In this document: one piece after another, positions 9,270-18,950 of the stretch | How positions within the stretch are numbered: position 1 is the first letter of the stretch | Layout: every line of letters starts with the position of its first letter | Assembly (NCBI GenBank): GCA_963841885.1 | Contig: CAWJEK010000014.1 | Location: 124,001-188,000 of the forward strand | Direction of reading: 5' to 3' | DNA: 64,000 bases | Source: Bog-756 sp963841885 | GTDB lineage: Bacteria > Actinomycetota > Acidimicrobiia > Acidimicrobiales > RAAP-2 | Notes under the pieces: model-generated | Seen by the model: the letters and a program-made list of their open reading frames with translations, nothing else | What the model was told of the DNA's origin: nothing | The model's database searches: none | Translations under genes and position numbers: made by a program

Positions 9270-10506
9270 GTGGGGGACGCAGTGGCAGCCGACGACGAAC
9301 GAGGGGTGGAGGCCGGCGTCCGCCCGCCGCGCCGCCGGACCCGGGGTGCACTCGCCTGGACGGCACTGGCCACCGTCCTGGTGATCGGTCTGGCCGCCCT
9401 CGGACTGGGCCTCGGTCCCGGCCGGGCCGGGGCCGGCGCCCATCCGACCCACCGCCGCCCACCGGGTCCGGCCGGCCACCGGGCGGCCGGGATCGCCTCG
9501 TTCCTCGACTCCGCCGTGTCGCCCCCGCCGACGCCCACCCCCGAGGCCCCGGGCACCCGGGTCACCGGTGGCGCCGACGAGTCGGACCCGTTCCTGACCA
9601 CGGCGGACGGCCGCTACCTGCTCTTCACCAGTGGTGGCGCCGGTCCGGCGCCGCTCAACGTGCCGGTGGCCACCAGCAGCGACTTCGTCCACGTGGACGC
9701 CCCCGGTCGAGGCCCTCCCCTCCCTGCCCGCCTGGGCCGAGCCGGGACTCACCTGGGCCCCGGACATGCACCGGTTCGGCTCGCGCTACGCCCTCTACTT
9801 CACCGCCATGGTGGCCGGGCACACGCCCACGACCCAGTGCATCGGGAGCGCCTTCTCCGACTCGCCCACCGGTCCCTTACGTGGCCGAGCCCCACACCGT
9901 TCATCTGCCAGCTCGACCAGGGTGGCTCCATCGACCCCCGGGTCTTCGTCGGACTCGGACGGCACGCCGTGGATGCTGTGGAAGTCCGACCAGAACATCG
10001 GGGGGTCCGACGACGCCCACCAAGATGTGGTCGCAGCGCCTCTCCGCCGACGGGACCGGGCCTGCTCGGGAGCCCGCACTTCCTGATGTCCCCCGACGAG
10101 CCCTGGCAGGGCACCATCGTCGAGGCGCCGGACATGGTCGAGGTGCGACGGCACCTACTGGGTCTTCTACTCGGGGAACTGGTTCAACCAGCCGGCAGTA
10201 CGCCATCGGGGCGGCCCGCTGCGCCGGGACCGGCCGGGCCGTGCCACGACACCTCACCGAGCCCGCTGCTGGCCTCCAACCTCCAGGGCCAGGGCCCCGG
10301 CGAGGCCTCGGTGTTCCACGACGCCGCCGGCGTATGGATGCTCTACAGTCCGTGGCGATCGCTGGGCGCCGCTGCCCGACGACCCGCCCCGGCCCGTCTA
10401 CATCACCCGGATCGGCTTCGGCCCCGCCGGTCCCTACCTGGCCAGTGGCCCGCCGCCCACGGCGGCCGACCTGCTGGGCCAGCCGATCTGGTCGCCGACG
10501 CCCTGA
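9270..10506 (+). CDS. membrane-anchored GH43-like glycosidase (multiple frame breaks)
   Basis: A glycoside hydrolase of the GH43/arabinanase beta-propeller type, about 411 residues when reconstructed. An N-terminal membrane anchor (LAWTALATVLVIGLAALGLGL) places the enzyme outside the cell. The three acidic sites read in order: ESDPFLTTADGRYLLFTS (base Asp), SIDPRVFVDSDGTPWMLWK (pKa-modulating Asp) and EAPDMVEVDGTYWVFYSG (acid Glu). At least seven single-base shifts break the gene (about 9705, 9885, 9945, 10015, 10060, 10145, 10195 and near 10375), yet every segment fits the fold in order. GTG 9270 or GTG 9282 could be the start; each has a GGGGGA upstream. It converges on gatB. Such enzymes cut arabinan or related plant or cell-wall polysaccharide. 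Confidence 0.7.
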
Positions 10507-10532
10507 GCGGCGGGCGTCGCGGCTCAGCCCCG

Positions 10533-11967
10533 CTAGGCGCCGGAGCTCGGTGGCGACGGCCTTGCCGTTGGCCTGACCCCGGGTGGCCTTCATGACGAGG
10601 CCGGTGAAGAACCCGGCGAGCTTGTCGTCACCCTCGCAGAAGCGGGCCCACTCGTCGGGGTGGCCGGCCACCGCCTCGGCCACGGTGGCCGCCAACGAGT
10701 CCTCGGACATGGCCTCGAAGCCCTTGTCCCGGGCGATGGCCGCCGGGTCGCCGCCACCCCGGGCGAACAGTTCGGCCAGGACGGCCTTGGCCTGGGTGGC
10801 CGACAGGCTGCCCTGGGCCTCGAGGGTCAGCAGCTCGACGTAGGCCTTGGGGTCCATGCGCGCGGGCGGCGTCGGCGTCGGTGGCCGCCTCGTTGGCCGT
10901 CCGGGCCAGGGCCAGGGCGGTACCCACCCCGGCGGCCACCGCCTCCACCACCAGGTCGTCGAGGCCGAGGTCGACCACGGTCGCCACCTGGAGCAGCTGG
11001 GCGTCGGTGGCGCCACCCGTGCTCTCCAGCAGGCCGACCAGGCGGGCCCGCCGCTCGGCCGGCATCATCCCGAGGGTGTCGGCCACCGCCCGGATCCACT
11101 CGGCGTCGGGCACCAGCGGCACCAGGTCGGGCTCCAGGAAGTACCGGTAGTCGTAGGCGTCCTCCTTGGAGCGCAGCGCCTGGGTGCGGCCCGCGCCCTC
11201 GTCCCAGTGGCGGGTCTGCTGGACGACCGGCTCGCCGGACTCGATGAGGGCGATCTGGCGCTCCGCCTCGTACTCGATGGCCCGGCCGAGCGAGCGGACC
11301 GAGTTGAGGTTCTTGATCTCGCAGCGGGTGCCGAACGGGTCGTCCGGCCGAGCGGCGGACCGAGACGTTGGCGTCGACCCGCATCGAACCCTCCTCCATC
11401 TTGCCGTCGGAGGCGCCGGACGCCACCAGGATGGCCCGCAGCTCGGTCACGTAGGCCCGGGCCTGGTCCGGCGTCCGCATGTCGGGCGCGCTCACGATCT
11501 CCACCAGCGGCACGCCGGAGCGGTTGTAGTCGACCAGCGAGTAGTCGGCGCCGTGGATGCGGCCCCGAGGCGCCGGCGTGGGTCGTCTTGCCGGTGTCCT
11601 CCTCCATGTGGGCCCGCTCGATCCCGACCCGGAACCCGTCGGGCAGGTCGAGGTGGCCGTCGACGTTGAGCGGCTCGTCGTACTGGCTGATCTGGTAGTC
11701 CTTGGCCTGGTCGGGATAGAAGTAGTTCTTGCGGTGGAAGGTCGACGGCCGGATGTCGCAGTGCAGCGCCGTGCCGATGGCCATGGCCAGCTCCACCGCC
11801 CGCTGGTTGAGCACGGGCAGCGAGCCCGGCAGGCCGAGGCAGTTGGGGCAGACGTTGGTGTTGGGCTCGTCGCCGAACACGTTGGGGCAACCGCAGAACA
11901 GCTTCGTGGCCGTCCGCAGCTCACAGTGCACCTCGAGGCCGATGACCAGCTGCCAGTCCGCCCTCAT
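10533..11967 (-). CDS. gatB: Asp-tRNA(Asn)/Glu-tRNA(Gln) amidotransferase subunit B (frame broken)
   Basis: GatB binds mischarged Glu-tRNA(Gln) or Asp-tRNA(Asn), phosphorylates the acyl group and receives ammonia from GatA. Signatures include IGLEVHCEL at the N-terminus, STFHRKNYFYPDQAKDYQ, EEDTGKTTHAG, RIHGADYSLVDYNRSG and MEEGSMRVDANVSVR. The C-terminal YqeY-like tail contains GQANGKAVATELRRL. One-base shifts lie near 11567, 11345, 10858 and just before the stop. TAG at 10535-10533 is the expected end, giving about 478 residues, the usual size. ATG 11967 overlaps the gatA stop (ATGA). The gene is essential where GlnRS or AsnRS is missing, so the breaks are best read as sequencing error. Confidence 0.92.
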
Positions 11968-13429
11968 GCCGGCGCTCCCGCCCGGATCCGGGGGGTGGGC
12001 AGCTCGGGGCGGCCGCCTCCACGACGGCCGCCACCTGCAGCAGGGCGCCCTCGGACAGGGCCGGGCCGAGCAGCTGGACGCCCACCGGCAATCCGTCGTC
12101 GCCCGGGCCGAAGGGCACGCTGACGGCCGGGTGCCCGGCCAGGTTGGAGGGGATGGTGCACACGTCGGACAGGTACATGGCCAGCGGGTCGTCCACCTTG
12201 TCGCCGAGGGCGAAGGCGGTGGTCGGGGTCGTCGGGCCGAGCAGGACGTCGCAGCGGGCGTAGGCGGTGGCGAAGCCCTCGATGATCCGCGTCCGGACCC
12301 GCAGCGCCTGGTTGTAGTACGCGTCCATGTACCCGGCCGACAGCACGTAGGTGCCGAGCATGATGCGCCGCTTGACCTCGTCGCCGAAGCCCTCCGAGCG
12401 GGTGGCCGTGTTCATGGTCGAGGTGTCCTCGGCGTCGACCCGCAGGCCGTAGCGGACACCGTCGTAGCGGGCCAGGTTGGAGGAGGCCTCGCCCGGGGCG
12501 ATCAGGTAGTAGGCGGACAGTCCGAGTCGGACCTCGGGGACCGACAGCTCCTCGACGCGGGCCCCGGCGGCGGCCAGGGCCTCGGCGGCCTCGTGCACCC
12601 GCGCCGCCACGTCGGGGTCGGCTCCCTCGAGGAGCTCGGTGAGGATGCCGACGGTCATCCCGTCCACGCCGTCGTCGAGGACCGACAGCACCCGGGGGGT
12701 GGGTCGGTGGAGTGAGGTCGAGTCGAGGGGGTCGTGGCCGCCGATGGCGTCGAACAGCAGGGCGGCGTCGGCGACCGACCCGGCGAAGGGGCCGATCTGG
12801 TCGAGGGAGGAGGCGAAGGCCACCAGGCCGTAGCGCGACACCGTGCCGTAGGTCGGCTTCATGCCCACCACGCCGCACAGGGCGGCCGGCTGGCGGATCG
12901 AGCCGCCCGTGTCGGAGCCCAGCGCCAGCGGGGCGAACCCGGCGGCCACGGCGGCGGCGGAGCCCCCCGAGGAGCCACCCGGCACCCGGTCCGGGTCGTG
13001 GGGATTGCGGGTGGCGCCGAAGGCGGACGTCTCGGTCGACGAGCCCATGGCGAACTCGTCCATGTTGGTCTTGCCGATCACCACGGCCCCGGTGTCGGCC
13101 AGGCGCGTCACGACCGTGGCGTCGTAGGGGGGCTCCCACCCCTCGAGGATCCGGGACGAACAGGTGGTGGGGACCCCCCGCGTGCAGAGGTTGTCCTTCA
13201 GGGCCACGGGCACGCCCGCCAGCGGGCCGGGATCGTCCCCCGCCGCCACCCGGGCGTCGATCTCGTGGGCCCGGACCCGGGCCCGGTCGGCGAGCACCAG
13301 GTTGAAGGCGTGGACCGTCTCCTCGCCCGCGTCGATCACGGCCAGATGGTGCTCCAGGACGTCGACCGCGCTCAGTTCGCCGGCCCGGACCATCGTGGCC
13401 GTCTCGAGGGCCGGACGCGGGGCGGTCAC
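11964..13429 (-). CDS. gatA: Asp-tRNA(Asn)/Glu-tRNA(Gln) amidotransferase subunit A (one frame break)
   Basis: GatA is the amidase that hydrolyses glutamine and channels ammonia to GatB. The amidase-signature triad is complete: K78 in VALKDN, the cis-Ser in PGGSSGGS (about S153) and nucleophile S177 in GSDTGGSIRQP. Near 12013 one base is missing; with it restored, the protein ends ELPTPRIRAGAPA and its TGA overlaps the gatB ATG, whereas the uncorrected frame runs on without family similarity. Reconstructed length is about 488 residues, normal for GatA. GTG 13429 overlaps the gatC stop (GTGA), so translation is coupled along C-A-B. Confidence 0.94.
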
Positions 13430-13734
13430 GGCGCCTCCCCCAGGATCCGGGGCACCCGGAAGCGGTGGTCCTCGACCGAGGGGGCCTGGGCCAGGACCTC
13501 GTCGCGATCGAGGCAGGCCCGCGGCTCGTCGGGGCGCAGCACGTTGGTGACGGCCATGGCGTGGGCCGTCGGGGAAACACCGGCCAGGTCCAGGGAGGCC
13601 ACGTCGGCAGCATGGTCCAGCACCTGGGCGAGCTGACCGGTGAACAGGTCCAGCTCCTCCTCGGAGAGGTCGAGCCGGGCCAGGGCGGCCACGTGGGCCA
13701 CGTCCTCGCGGGTGAGGCGGGCGGGGGTGTCCAT
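13426..13734 (-). CDS. gatC: Asp-tRNA(Asn)/Glu-tRNA(Gln) amidotransferase subunit C
   Basis: The small third subunit, 102 residues, which wraps around GatA and stabilises its contact with GatB. The N-terminal helix pattern LTREDVAHVAALARLDLSEEE is diagnostic, and the C-terminal tail has FRVPRILGEAP. The start ATG at 13734 overlaps the upstream hydrolase stop (ATGA) and the end overlaps gatA, so the order hydrolase-gatC-gatA-gatB is one translationally coupled unit. Confidence 0.93.
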   Translation of the reverse strand: MDTPARLTREDVAHVAALARLDLSEEELDLFTGQLAQVLDHAADVASLDLAGVSPTAHAMAVTNVLRPDEPRACLDRDEVLAQAPSVEDHRFRVPRILGEAP

Positions 13735-14495
13735 CAGGCACCGTCCCCGAAGACGGAGGCGACGAACGCCGTGACCCGCGCCTCCACCAGGGGGGCGTCG
13801 TTGTCCAGGGTGGCCACGTGGTAGCTGTCCTCCAGCCAGACCCGCTCCACGGGACCCGAGACCCCGGCCGCCAGGACGTCGCCCGACACCGACTCGACCA
13901 CGTGGTCCTCGCGGCTCGTCAGCAGCAGCACCGGGCAGTGGATGTCGGCCAGGGCCGCCTCGACCTCGTCCGCTCCCTCCAGCAGCGACAGCAGGGCGGC
14001 CACCGGCGTGCCCGGGTAGGCGGCCTCGACCACCCCCTCCTTCTTGATGTCCGAGCCGATGGCGTCGAACGTCGCGATGTCTGAGTCGAGCAGGGCCCGC
14101 AGGCCGGCCCGGACGTCCTCGCCGGGGCCGTGGACGAGGGGGTTCACCAGGGCGATGCCGGAGAGGTGCGGGTGGCGCTCGGCCAGCCGGGCGGCCAGGG
14201 CGCCGCCCATCGAGAGTCCGACCACCGCGACGTGGTCGCACCGCGCCGCCAACGCCTGGAACTGGGCCTCGGCCGCCCCCGACCAGTCCTCCCACCGGGT
14301 CGGCACCATGTCCTCGAGCGACGTCCCGTGTCCGGGCAGGAGGGGCAGCTCCACGGTGTACCCGGCCGCGGCCAGGGCCTCGGCCAGGGGCCGCATCGAC
14401 TGGGGATTGCCGGTGAAGCCGTGGAGTACGAGCACGCCGTCGGGGCCGCCGGCGGCGGAATAGGGCTCGGCGCCCTGCATGATCGGAGCAGTCAC
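13734..14495 (-). CDS. alpha/beta hydrolase, Est30-like carboxylesterase
   Basis: A small carboxylesterase or monoacylglycerol-lipase-type hydrolase of about 250 residues. It has the oxyanion region VLVLHGFTGNP, nucleophile elbow GLSMGG, acid residue in SREDHVV and histidine in SYHVATLDND, the last being very close to the Est30 family pattern. The start is uncertain: GTG 14495 and ATG 14480 are both in frame and neither has a good ribosome site, which would fit a leaderless message. It overlaps gatC, so it is transcribed with the amidotransferase genes, though no functional link is obvious. Confidence 0.85.
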   Translation of the reverse strand: MTAPIMQGAEPYSAAGGPDGVLVLHGFTGNPQSMRPLAEALAAAGYTVELPLLPGHGTSLEDMVPTRWEDWSGAAEAQFQALAARCDHVAVVGLSMGGALAARLAERHPHLSGIALVNPLVHGPGEDVRAGLRALLDSDIATFDAIGSDIKKEGVVEAAYPGTPVAALLSLLEGADEVEAALADIHCPVLLLTSREDHVVESVSGDVLAAGVSGPVERVWLEDSYHVATLDNDAPLVEARVTAFVASVFGDGA

Positions 14496-14593
14496 GGGGG
14501 CGATGCTACCGGCCCCGGGGACGGGCACCCGTCCCGGGGACGCCCGATAGAGTTGCGCCACGTTCGACCCGACGGGCAAGGAGCAGCGCACCG

Positions 14594-15001
14594 ATGGCCA
14601 CCTATCTGTTTCTGAGTGACGACTGGCTCGACGAGGCCCGGTCCATCCGGGCCGAGTACGAGGGTCGGGGGGGCACCATCGTGCACGCCGTGCGTGTGAA
14701 CCTGATCGTGGTCGAGGTGCCCTTCGGCGAGGGGGCGATCCACGCCCACGCCGACACGTCCACCGGTGAGCTGATCCTGGACCTCGGCCACATCGACCCG
14801 GTCGACCTCACGGTGACCATCGGCTACGACATCGCCCGGGCCCTGCTGGTCGAGGGGAACCCCCAGGCCGGTCTCCAGGCCTTCATGCAGGGCCGGATCA
14901 AGGTCGAGGGGGACATCGCCAAGCTCATGGCCCTGCAGACCGCGTCGCCGGACCCGACCGCCGCCGAGATCGCCGCCCGGATCCAGGCCATCACCGAGTA
15001 G
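14594..15001 (+). CDS. SCP2 sterol-carrier-like protein
   Basis: A 135-residue, soluble SCP2-domain protein that would bind a lipid or acyl chain in a hydrophobic tunnel. The core beta sheet is followed by the family C-terminal half GLQAFMQGRIKVEGDIAKLMAL, where the GxxKVxGD element is characteristic. ATG 14594 has AAGGAG ten bases upstream, and TAGAGT at 14548-14553 is a plausible -10. It is divergent from the hydrolase-gat operon. Many actinomycetes carry several SCP2 proteins near lipid genes; its ligand here is unknown. Confidence 0.85.
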   Translation: MATYLFLSDDWLDEARSIRAEYEGRGGTIVHAVRVNLIVVEVPFGEGAIHAHADTSTGELILDLGHIDPVDLTVTIGYDIARALLVEGNPQAGLQAFMQGRIKVEGDIAKLMALQTASPDPTAAEIAARIQAITE

Positions 15002-15075
15002 CCCGTCCGGGGGACGGCCGGACGTCGGACGACCTCGGACGTCAGGGTCTCCGGGCGCCGGAAGGTCGCCTTCGG

Positions 15076-15081
15076 TACGCT
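15076..15081 (+). promoter_or_regulatory. -10 element, leaderless promoter
   Basis: TACGCT (TAnnnT type) ends six bases before ATG 15088 and there is no purine-rich ribosome site, so transcription would start at or next to the start codon. The same hexamer at the same spacing precedes ATG 47607. A -35 is not clear. Confidence 0.4.
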
Positions 15082-15087
15082 CCGGCC

Positions 15088-15462
15088 ATGCCGTTCGCCA
15101 GCCACCGGACGATGGGATGGCTGCGAGCCGGTGTCGGCGTGGCCCTCATCGCGTGGCCGGGAGCGCCGATGCGCCTGGCGGGCGGTGCGGAGCCGACCGG
15201 TGCCTCGGTGCTGCTGATGAGGACGATCGGCATCCGAGACCTCGTCCTAGGGCTCGGTACGGTAGCCGCGGCAGCTTCGGGTGGGGCCGGTGACGTCGAT
15301 CGGTGGAATTCGGCGGCATTGGCGAGCGACTCGCTCGATACCTTCGTCAGCCTGGCGAGCTTCAGGTCGATCGGGAAGAGGGACGCGTGGGCCGCCGCTG
15401 CGCTGGCCTGCACCTTCGTCTGCGGAGACCTTCAGGCTCGACGTACGACAGTGCCGGAGTAG
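15088..15462 (+). CDS. small membrane protein, DUF4267-like
   Basis: A 124-residue, mostly hydrophobic protein with a pattern like small DUF4267-type membrane proteins. It has a first helix GWLRAGVGVALIAWPGAPMRLAGG and a second around IGIRDLVLGLGTVAAAA, where the short RDLVLG motif is typical. The last helix is AWAAAALACTFVCG. No catalytic residues are evident and I do not assign a function. The ATG follows a TAnnnT hexamer at leaderless spacing. Its codon use is less G/C-biased than its neighbours after about 15200. Confidence 0.65.
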   Translation: MPFASHRTMGWLRAGVGVALIAWPGAPMRLAGGAEPTGASVLLMRTIGIRDLVLGLGTVAAAASGGAGDVDRWNSAALASDSLDTFVSLASFRSIGKRDAWAAAALACTFVCGDLQARRTTVPE

Positions 15463-15745
15463 CGCCTGCCGGGCGGTGGTGGCGAAGAGGGTCGTAGCCG
15501 TCCGTGTCGACTCTCACCGAGCCGGCGCCCGGCACGGGGGCAGTCCCAGCCGGAGGGTCAGAGCGCCAGATGCGGTCGTAGTGCCTCATCCAAGGCCGCC
15601 GCCAAGTCCCTGGGCAGCTCGCCGACCGGTCCTCCGATCCTTTCAACCGCACCGCCCTGACCTGCTCGGCTCGAGCCTTCGGGTCCTGGGGCTCACAGCC
15701 GGTGATCAGGGACCGCCTACAGAGCAGACAGATACGCCGCCGGTC

Positions 15746-16137
15746 CTACGCTCGACGTGCGAAGAACTCGACGCGATGTTGTCGGGGTCTCGAAAGGACA
15801 GTGCCGAGTACCCGGGCACGTCCACGATGCCGCCGTTGGGAATGCCGAGTTCATCCAGGTGCATTTCCCACGCTCGCAACTCATCGCGGCCGGCACAGCC
15901 GAACGCCAGATGGTCCAGCCCCGGCCGGCGCTCGTCGAACGGTCCAGAGCTGTTCGGACCAGGGAACTGGGTGAGACCGACGATCGTGCCGCCCGTGAGC
16001 CATGCGACACGCCGGAACGGCCCTGTGTCCTCGTCGAGAATCGGGTCCGAGCCGAACAGGGCCCTGTACCAGGGAACACTCCGTTCGAGGCTCGTGACCG
16101 TCAGCGCCACGTGAGCGATCGCAGGGAACTCGGGCAT
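15746..16137 (-). CDS. VOC family (glyoxalase/bleomycin-resistance fold) protein, frame broken near the end
   Basis: A vicinal-oxygen-chelate protein of about 130 residues with two beta-alpha-beta-beta-beta modules. The first begins AIAHVALTVTSLERSVPWYRALFG, with metal His in HVAL. The second has GLDHLAFGCAGRDEL and ends with the family DPDNIA. One base is missing directly after DPDNIA; restoring it gives LEFFARRA and a stop at 15746, exactly where VOC proteins end, whereas the uncorrected frame adds an unrelated tail to 15706. The substrate is unknown. Gap 15463-15745 between the two converging genes shows nothing else. Confidence 0.82.
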
Positions 16138-16218
16138 GTCGTGTCTACACCTCGGTTCAGGAGCGAGCCACGTCTCTGGCGGGCCACTCTCCGGAAACAG
16201 AAGCTACCTGGAGCCCGA

Positions 16219-17907
16219 CTAGTGGGCCACCACCTCGACGGGGACGGTCCGCTGGCCGCGGGGTGTATCCCGGGTGAAGAAGCCGCAGACCACGGCCACC
16301 AGCGCCACCAGGGCGCCGACCAGGTAGGCGGAGTGGAAGGAGGCCAGGTCCCCCGCACCCCCGTGGGACGAGGCCTGGACCGTCACCATGGTCTGGATGC
16401 CGGCGACCACGCCGATCTGGGTGATCAGCAGCTGGGCCGCGCTCATGACCCCGAGCTCGTCGGGCGCCACCTCGTTGGAGGCCGATGACGCCGTCGACGG
16501 CGTCGACACCCCGTTGGCCAGCCCCGAGAGCGCGAGGGCCACGATGATGAGTACCACCGACGGGTCGGCCCCGACCTGGGTGAAGACGAGCATGGAGACG
16601 AACAGTGCGGCGGAGCCGGCCACGATCGACCAGCGCTCCCCCACCTTGACCGCCGCGTAACCGGCGATGGGCGCCGACAGCGAGAACACCAGGGGCCGGG
16701 CCGTCGACATGATCCCCGCACTGGTCTCGCTGTAGCCGTAGATGCGCTCCATCAGGATGGGGAACAGGAAGAACCCGCCCATGTAGGCGAAGTTCACGCA
16801 GGCCCGTGCCCCCAGCGGGAACACGAAGTTGCGCTTCCTGAAATACCGCAGCGGGATGAGCGGACGGGGCGTCCTCCGCTCGTGGACCACGAACGCGATG
16901 GCGGCCACGATGCAGGCGACGAACAGCGACAACGTCTTCGGGTCGCCGAAGCCCCATGTCGGCGCCAGGTTGAGGCCCAGCAGGCCGAGGGTGACCGAGC
17001 CCGACAAGGTGGCCGAGCCGAGCCAGTCGAGCTCCCGCCACGGGTGCTCGTGGGAGGGGTCGGGGGGCGGGGCGGCCGGTGGTTCCGGGACGGGCGGGAG
17101 GGACCCCTCCGTCGGGGTCGGCTCGGACCCGTCGGTGAGGGGGTCGGGAACCGGCCCCGCCCCGGCCCCCAGGTGGTCGTGGGCGGGCAGGACGATGACG
17201 GCCAGGACGGCGGCGATGGCCATGAGGGGGAGCTCACCCCAGAAGAGCGCCCGCCAGCCGTAGAACTGGATGATCGGGGCACCGATGGTGACCCCCAGCA
17301 CCGGGCCTCCGGCCCCGACCAGGGCCCACCAGCCCAGGGCCTTGACCCGGTCCTCGTGGGAGAAGGCCTCGAGCACCAGGGCCATCGAGGCCGCCCCGGT
17401 GGCCGCGCCTTGCACGCCGTCGAACAGGCGGGCGGCGATCAGCACACCGGCCGTGGGCGCCGACGCCGTGAGGACCACGCTGACCGCGGCTCCGCTCAGG
17501 CCCCACAGGTACAGGCGCTTGTAGCCGCGCAGGTCCCCGAGCTTGCCGAGCACCGGCGCGGCGACGCCGAAGGCGAGCAGCGGCCCGGTCGACGTCCACG
17601 TCAGCGTGGAGACCGTGGTGTGCAGCTGGCGGGCCACCTCGGGCAGGGCGACCACGAACACCGTGAAGGTGATGTTGACCGACAGCAGCCCGGCCAGCAC
17701 CGTCCACAGGACCCACCACTGGTAACGGTCCGAACCGGCCACCCGGTGGTGGATCCGGTGCCGGAACAGCAGGGGCCACGGGATGGTGATCCCACCGTCG
17801 CCCCCGGACCCCGTGCCGCTCAGGAGCGCCTCGGCCTCCCGCAGCTCGTCGGCGTCGAAGTCCCCGTCCGGGGCGGGGGGACCGGGCCCGTCGGCCCGGG
17901 AGACCAC
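16219..17907 (-). CDS. MFS drug exporter, DHA2 (14-helix) type
   Basis: A 562-residue major-facilitator transporter. The 65-residue cytoplasmic N-terminus is acidic. The first helix (WVLWTVLAGLLSVNITFTVFVVALPEV, split here for length) and motif A region LGKLGDLRGYKRLYLWG are typical of EmrB/QacA-type exporters, and the motif-C-like GAGGPVLGVTIGAP follows in helix 5. A Pro-rich cytoplasmic loop (about residues 255-300) separates the halves. GTG 17907 directly abuts the TGA of the SDR gene, so the two are cotranscribed. Substrate unknown; a lipid or xenobiotic is likely. Confidence 0.85.
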   Translation of the reverse strand: MVSRADGPGPPAPDGDFDADELREAEALLSGTGSGGDGGITIPWPLLFRHRIHHRVAGSDRYQWWVLWTVLAGLLSVNITFTVFVVALPEVARQLHTTVSTLTWTSTGPLLAFGVAAPVLGKLGDLRGYKRLYLWGLSGAAVSVVLTASAPTAGVLIAARLFDGVQGAATGAASMALVLEAFSHEDRVKALGWWALVGAGGPVLGVTIGAPIIQFYGWRALFWGELPLMAIAAVLAVIVLPAHDHLGAGAGPVPDPLTDGSEPTPTEGSLPPVPEPPAAPPPDPSHEHPWRELDWLGSATLSGSVTLGLLGLNLAPTWGFGDPKTLSLFVACIVAAIAFVVHERRTPRPLIPLRYFRKRNFVFPLGARACVNFAYMGGFFLFPILMERIYGYSETSAGIMSTARPLVFSLSAPIAGYAAVKVGERWSIVAGSAALFVSMLVFTQVGADPSVVLIIVALALSGLANGVSTPSTASSASNEVAPDELGVMSAAQLLITQIGVVAGIQTMVTVQASSHGGAGDLASFHSAYLVGALVALVAVVCGFFTRDTPRGQRTVPVEVVAH

Positions 17908-18786
17908 TCAGCCCCCGAGCTTGTGCATTTCGGCCTGCAGCTCCTCCACCGTCCAGCGTCCGTCCTTCTCGATCGTGTCGGTCAGGGTCCAGGGCTGGAA
18001 GAGGCGGACCGTGCCGCCGAGGATGAAGTAGACCTTGCCGGTGGCCGGGCACGACTCGGTGGCGAGGTAGGCGACCAGCGGGGCGATGTTGGCCGGGTCC
18101 CAGGCGTCGAACGTGGCGGCGTCCTCCGGGGCGGCCACGATGTCGGCCAGACCCGGCGTCTCGACCGTCATCCGGGTGCGGGCGTTGGGCGCCAGGGCGT
18201 TGACGCGCACGCCGTAACGAGACAGCTCGGTGGCGGCGATGGTCGTGAACGCGGCGATGCCGGCCTTGGCTGCGCCGTAGTTGGTCTGTCCGGGATTGCC
18301 CAGCAGGCCCGAGGTCGACGAGGTGTTGATCACCGACGCGTGCACCTCGTTGCCGGATTTGGTCTGCTCGCGCCAGTAGGCGGCGGCGTGGCGCGTCGGG
18401 ACGAAGTGCCCCTTCAGGTGCACGTGGATGACGGCGTCCCACTCCGCCTCGGACATGTTCACCAGTACCCGGTCCCGCAGGATGCCGGCGTTGTTGACCA
18501 GGACGTGCAGGTCACCGTAGGTCTCGATGGCCGTGTCGACGAGGCGCTTGCCGCCCTCCCAGTCCGTCACGTCGTCGTGGTTGGCCACGGCCTCGCCGCC
18601 GGCGGCGGTGATCTCGTCGACCACCTGCTGGGCGGCACTGACGTCGTCGCCGGAGCCGTCGAGGGAGCCCCCGAGGTCGTTGACCACGACCTTCGCCCCC
18701 TCGGCGGCGAACAGCAGGGCGTACTCGCGGCCGATGCCGCGGCCCGCGCCGGTGATGATGGCGATGCGTCCGTCCAGTGTTCCCAT
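17908..18786 (-). CDS. SDR family oxidoreductase, hydroxyacyl-CoA dehydrogenase-like
   Basis: A classical short-chain dehydrogenase of 292 residues. The cofactor motif is TGAGRGIG (13-20), then NDLGG and NNAG. The catalytic Ser-Tyr-Lys lies in INTSSTSGLLGNPGQTNYGAAK. The longer middle segment and the VNDLGGSLDGSG loop resemble the dehydrogenase half of peroxisomal-type multifunctional enzymes acting on 3-hydroxyacyl-CoA or steroids. ATG 18786 is preceded by TGAGGAC and GAGGGA. It is first in a two-gene unit with the MFS exporter. Substrate assignment is inference from family resemblance. Confidence 0.82.
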   Translation of the reverse strand: MGTLDGRIAIITGAGRGIGREYALLFAAEGAKVVVNDLGGSLDGSGDDVSAAQQVVDEITAAGGEAVANHDDVTDWEGGKRLVDTAIETYGDLHVLVNNAGILRDRVLVNMSEAEWDAVIHVHLKGHFVPTRHAAAYWREQTKSGNEVHASVINTSSTSGLLGNPGQTNYGAAKAGIAAFTTIAATELSRYGVRVNALAPNARTRMTVETPGLADIVAAPEDAATFDAWDPANIAPLVAYLATESCPATGKVYFILGGTVRLFQPWTLTDTIEKDGRWTVEELQAEMHKLGG

Positions 18787-18950
18787 GTCCTCAGATTTCC
18801 CTCGTGTCGGCCGGTCCGTCGCTCGACGGCCCGGCGGTGGCGGTGGCCCGGTGGGCGCCACCCGGTGCCGTCGGTGGCCGCCCGCGCCGCGGCAGGTGCC
18901 GGGAGGGGCGGAGGCTCCGCGACCACGTTCTCATCGGGCCGCGGTGGCGG

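Noticed and set aside
7398..9767. A 789-codon minus-strand open frame across the CDF and GH43 genes
   Set aside because: It is antisense to genes with clear family motifs and has no recognisable domain; GC-rich DNA produces such frames by codon bias.
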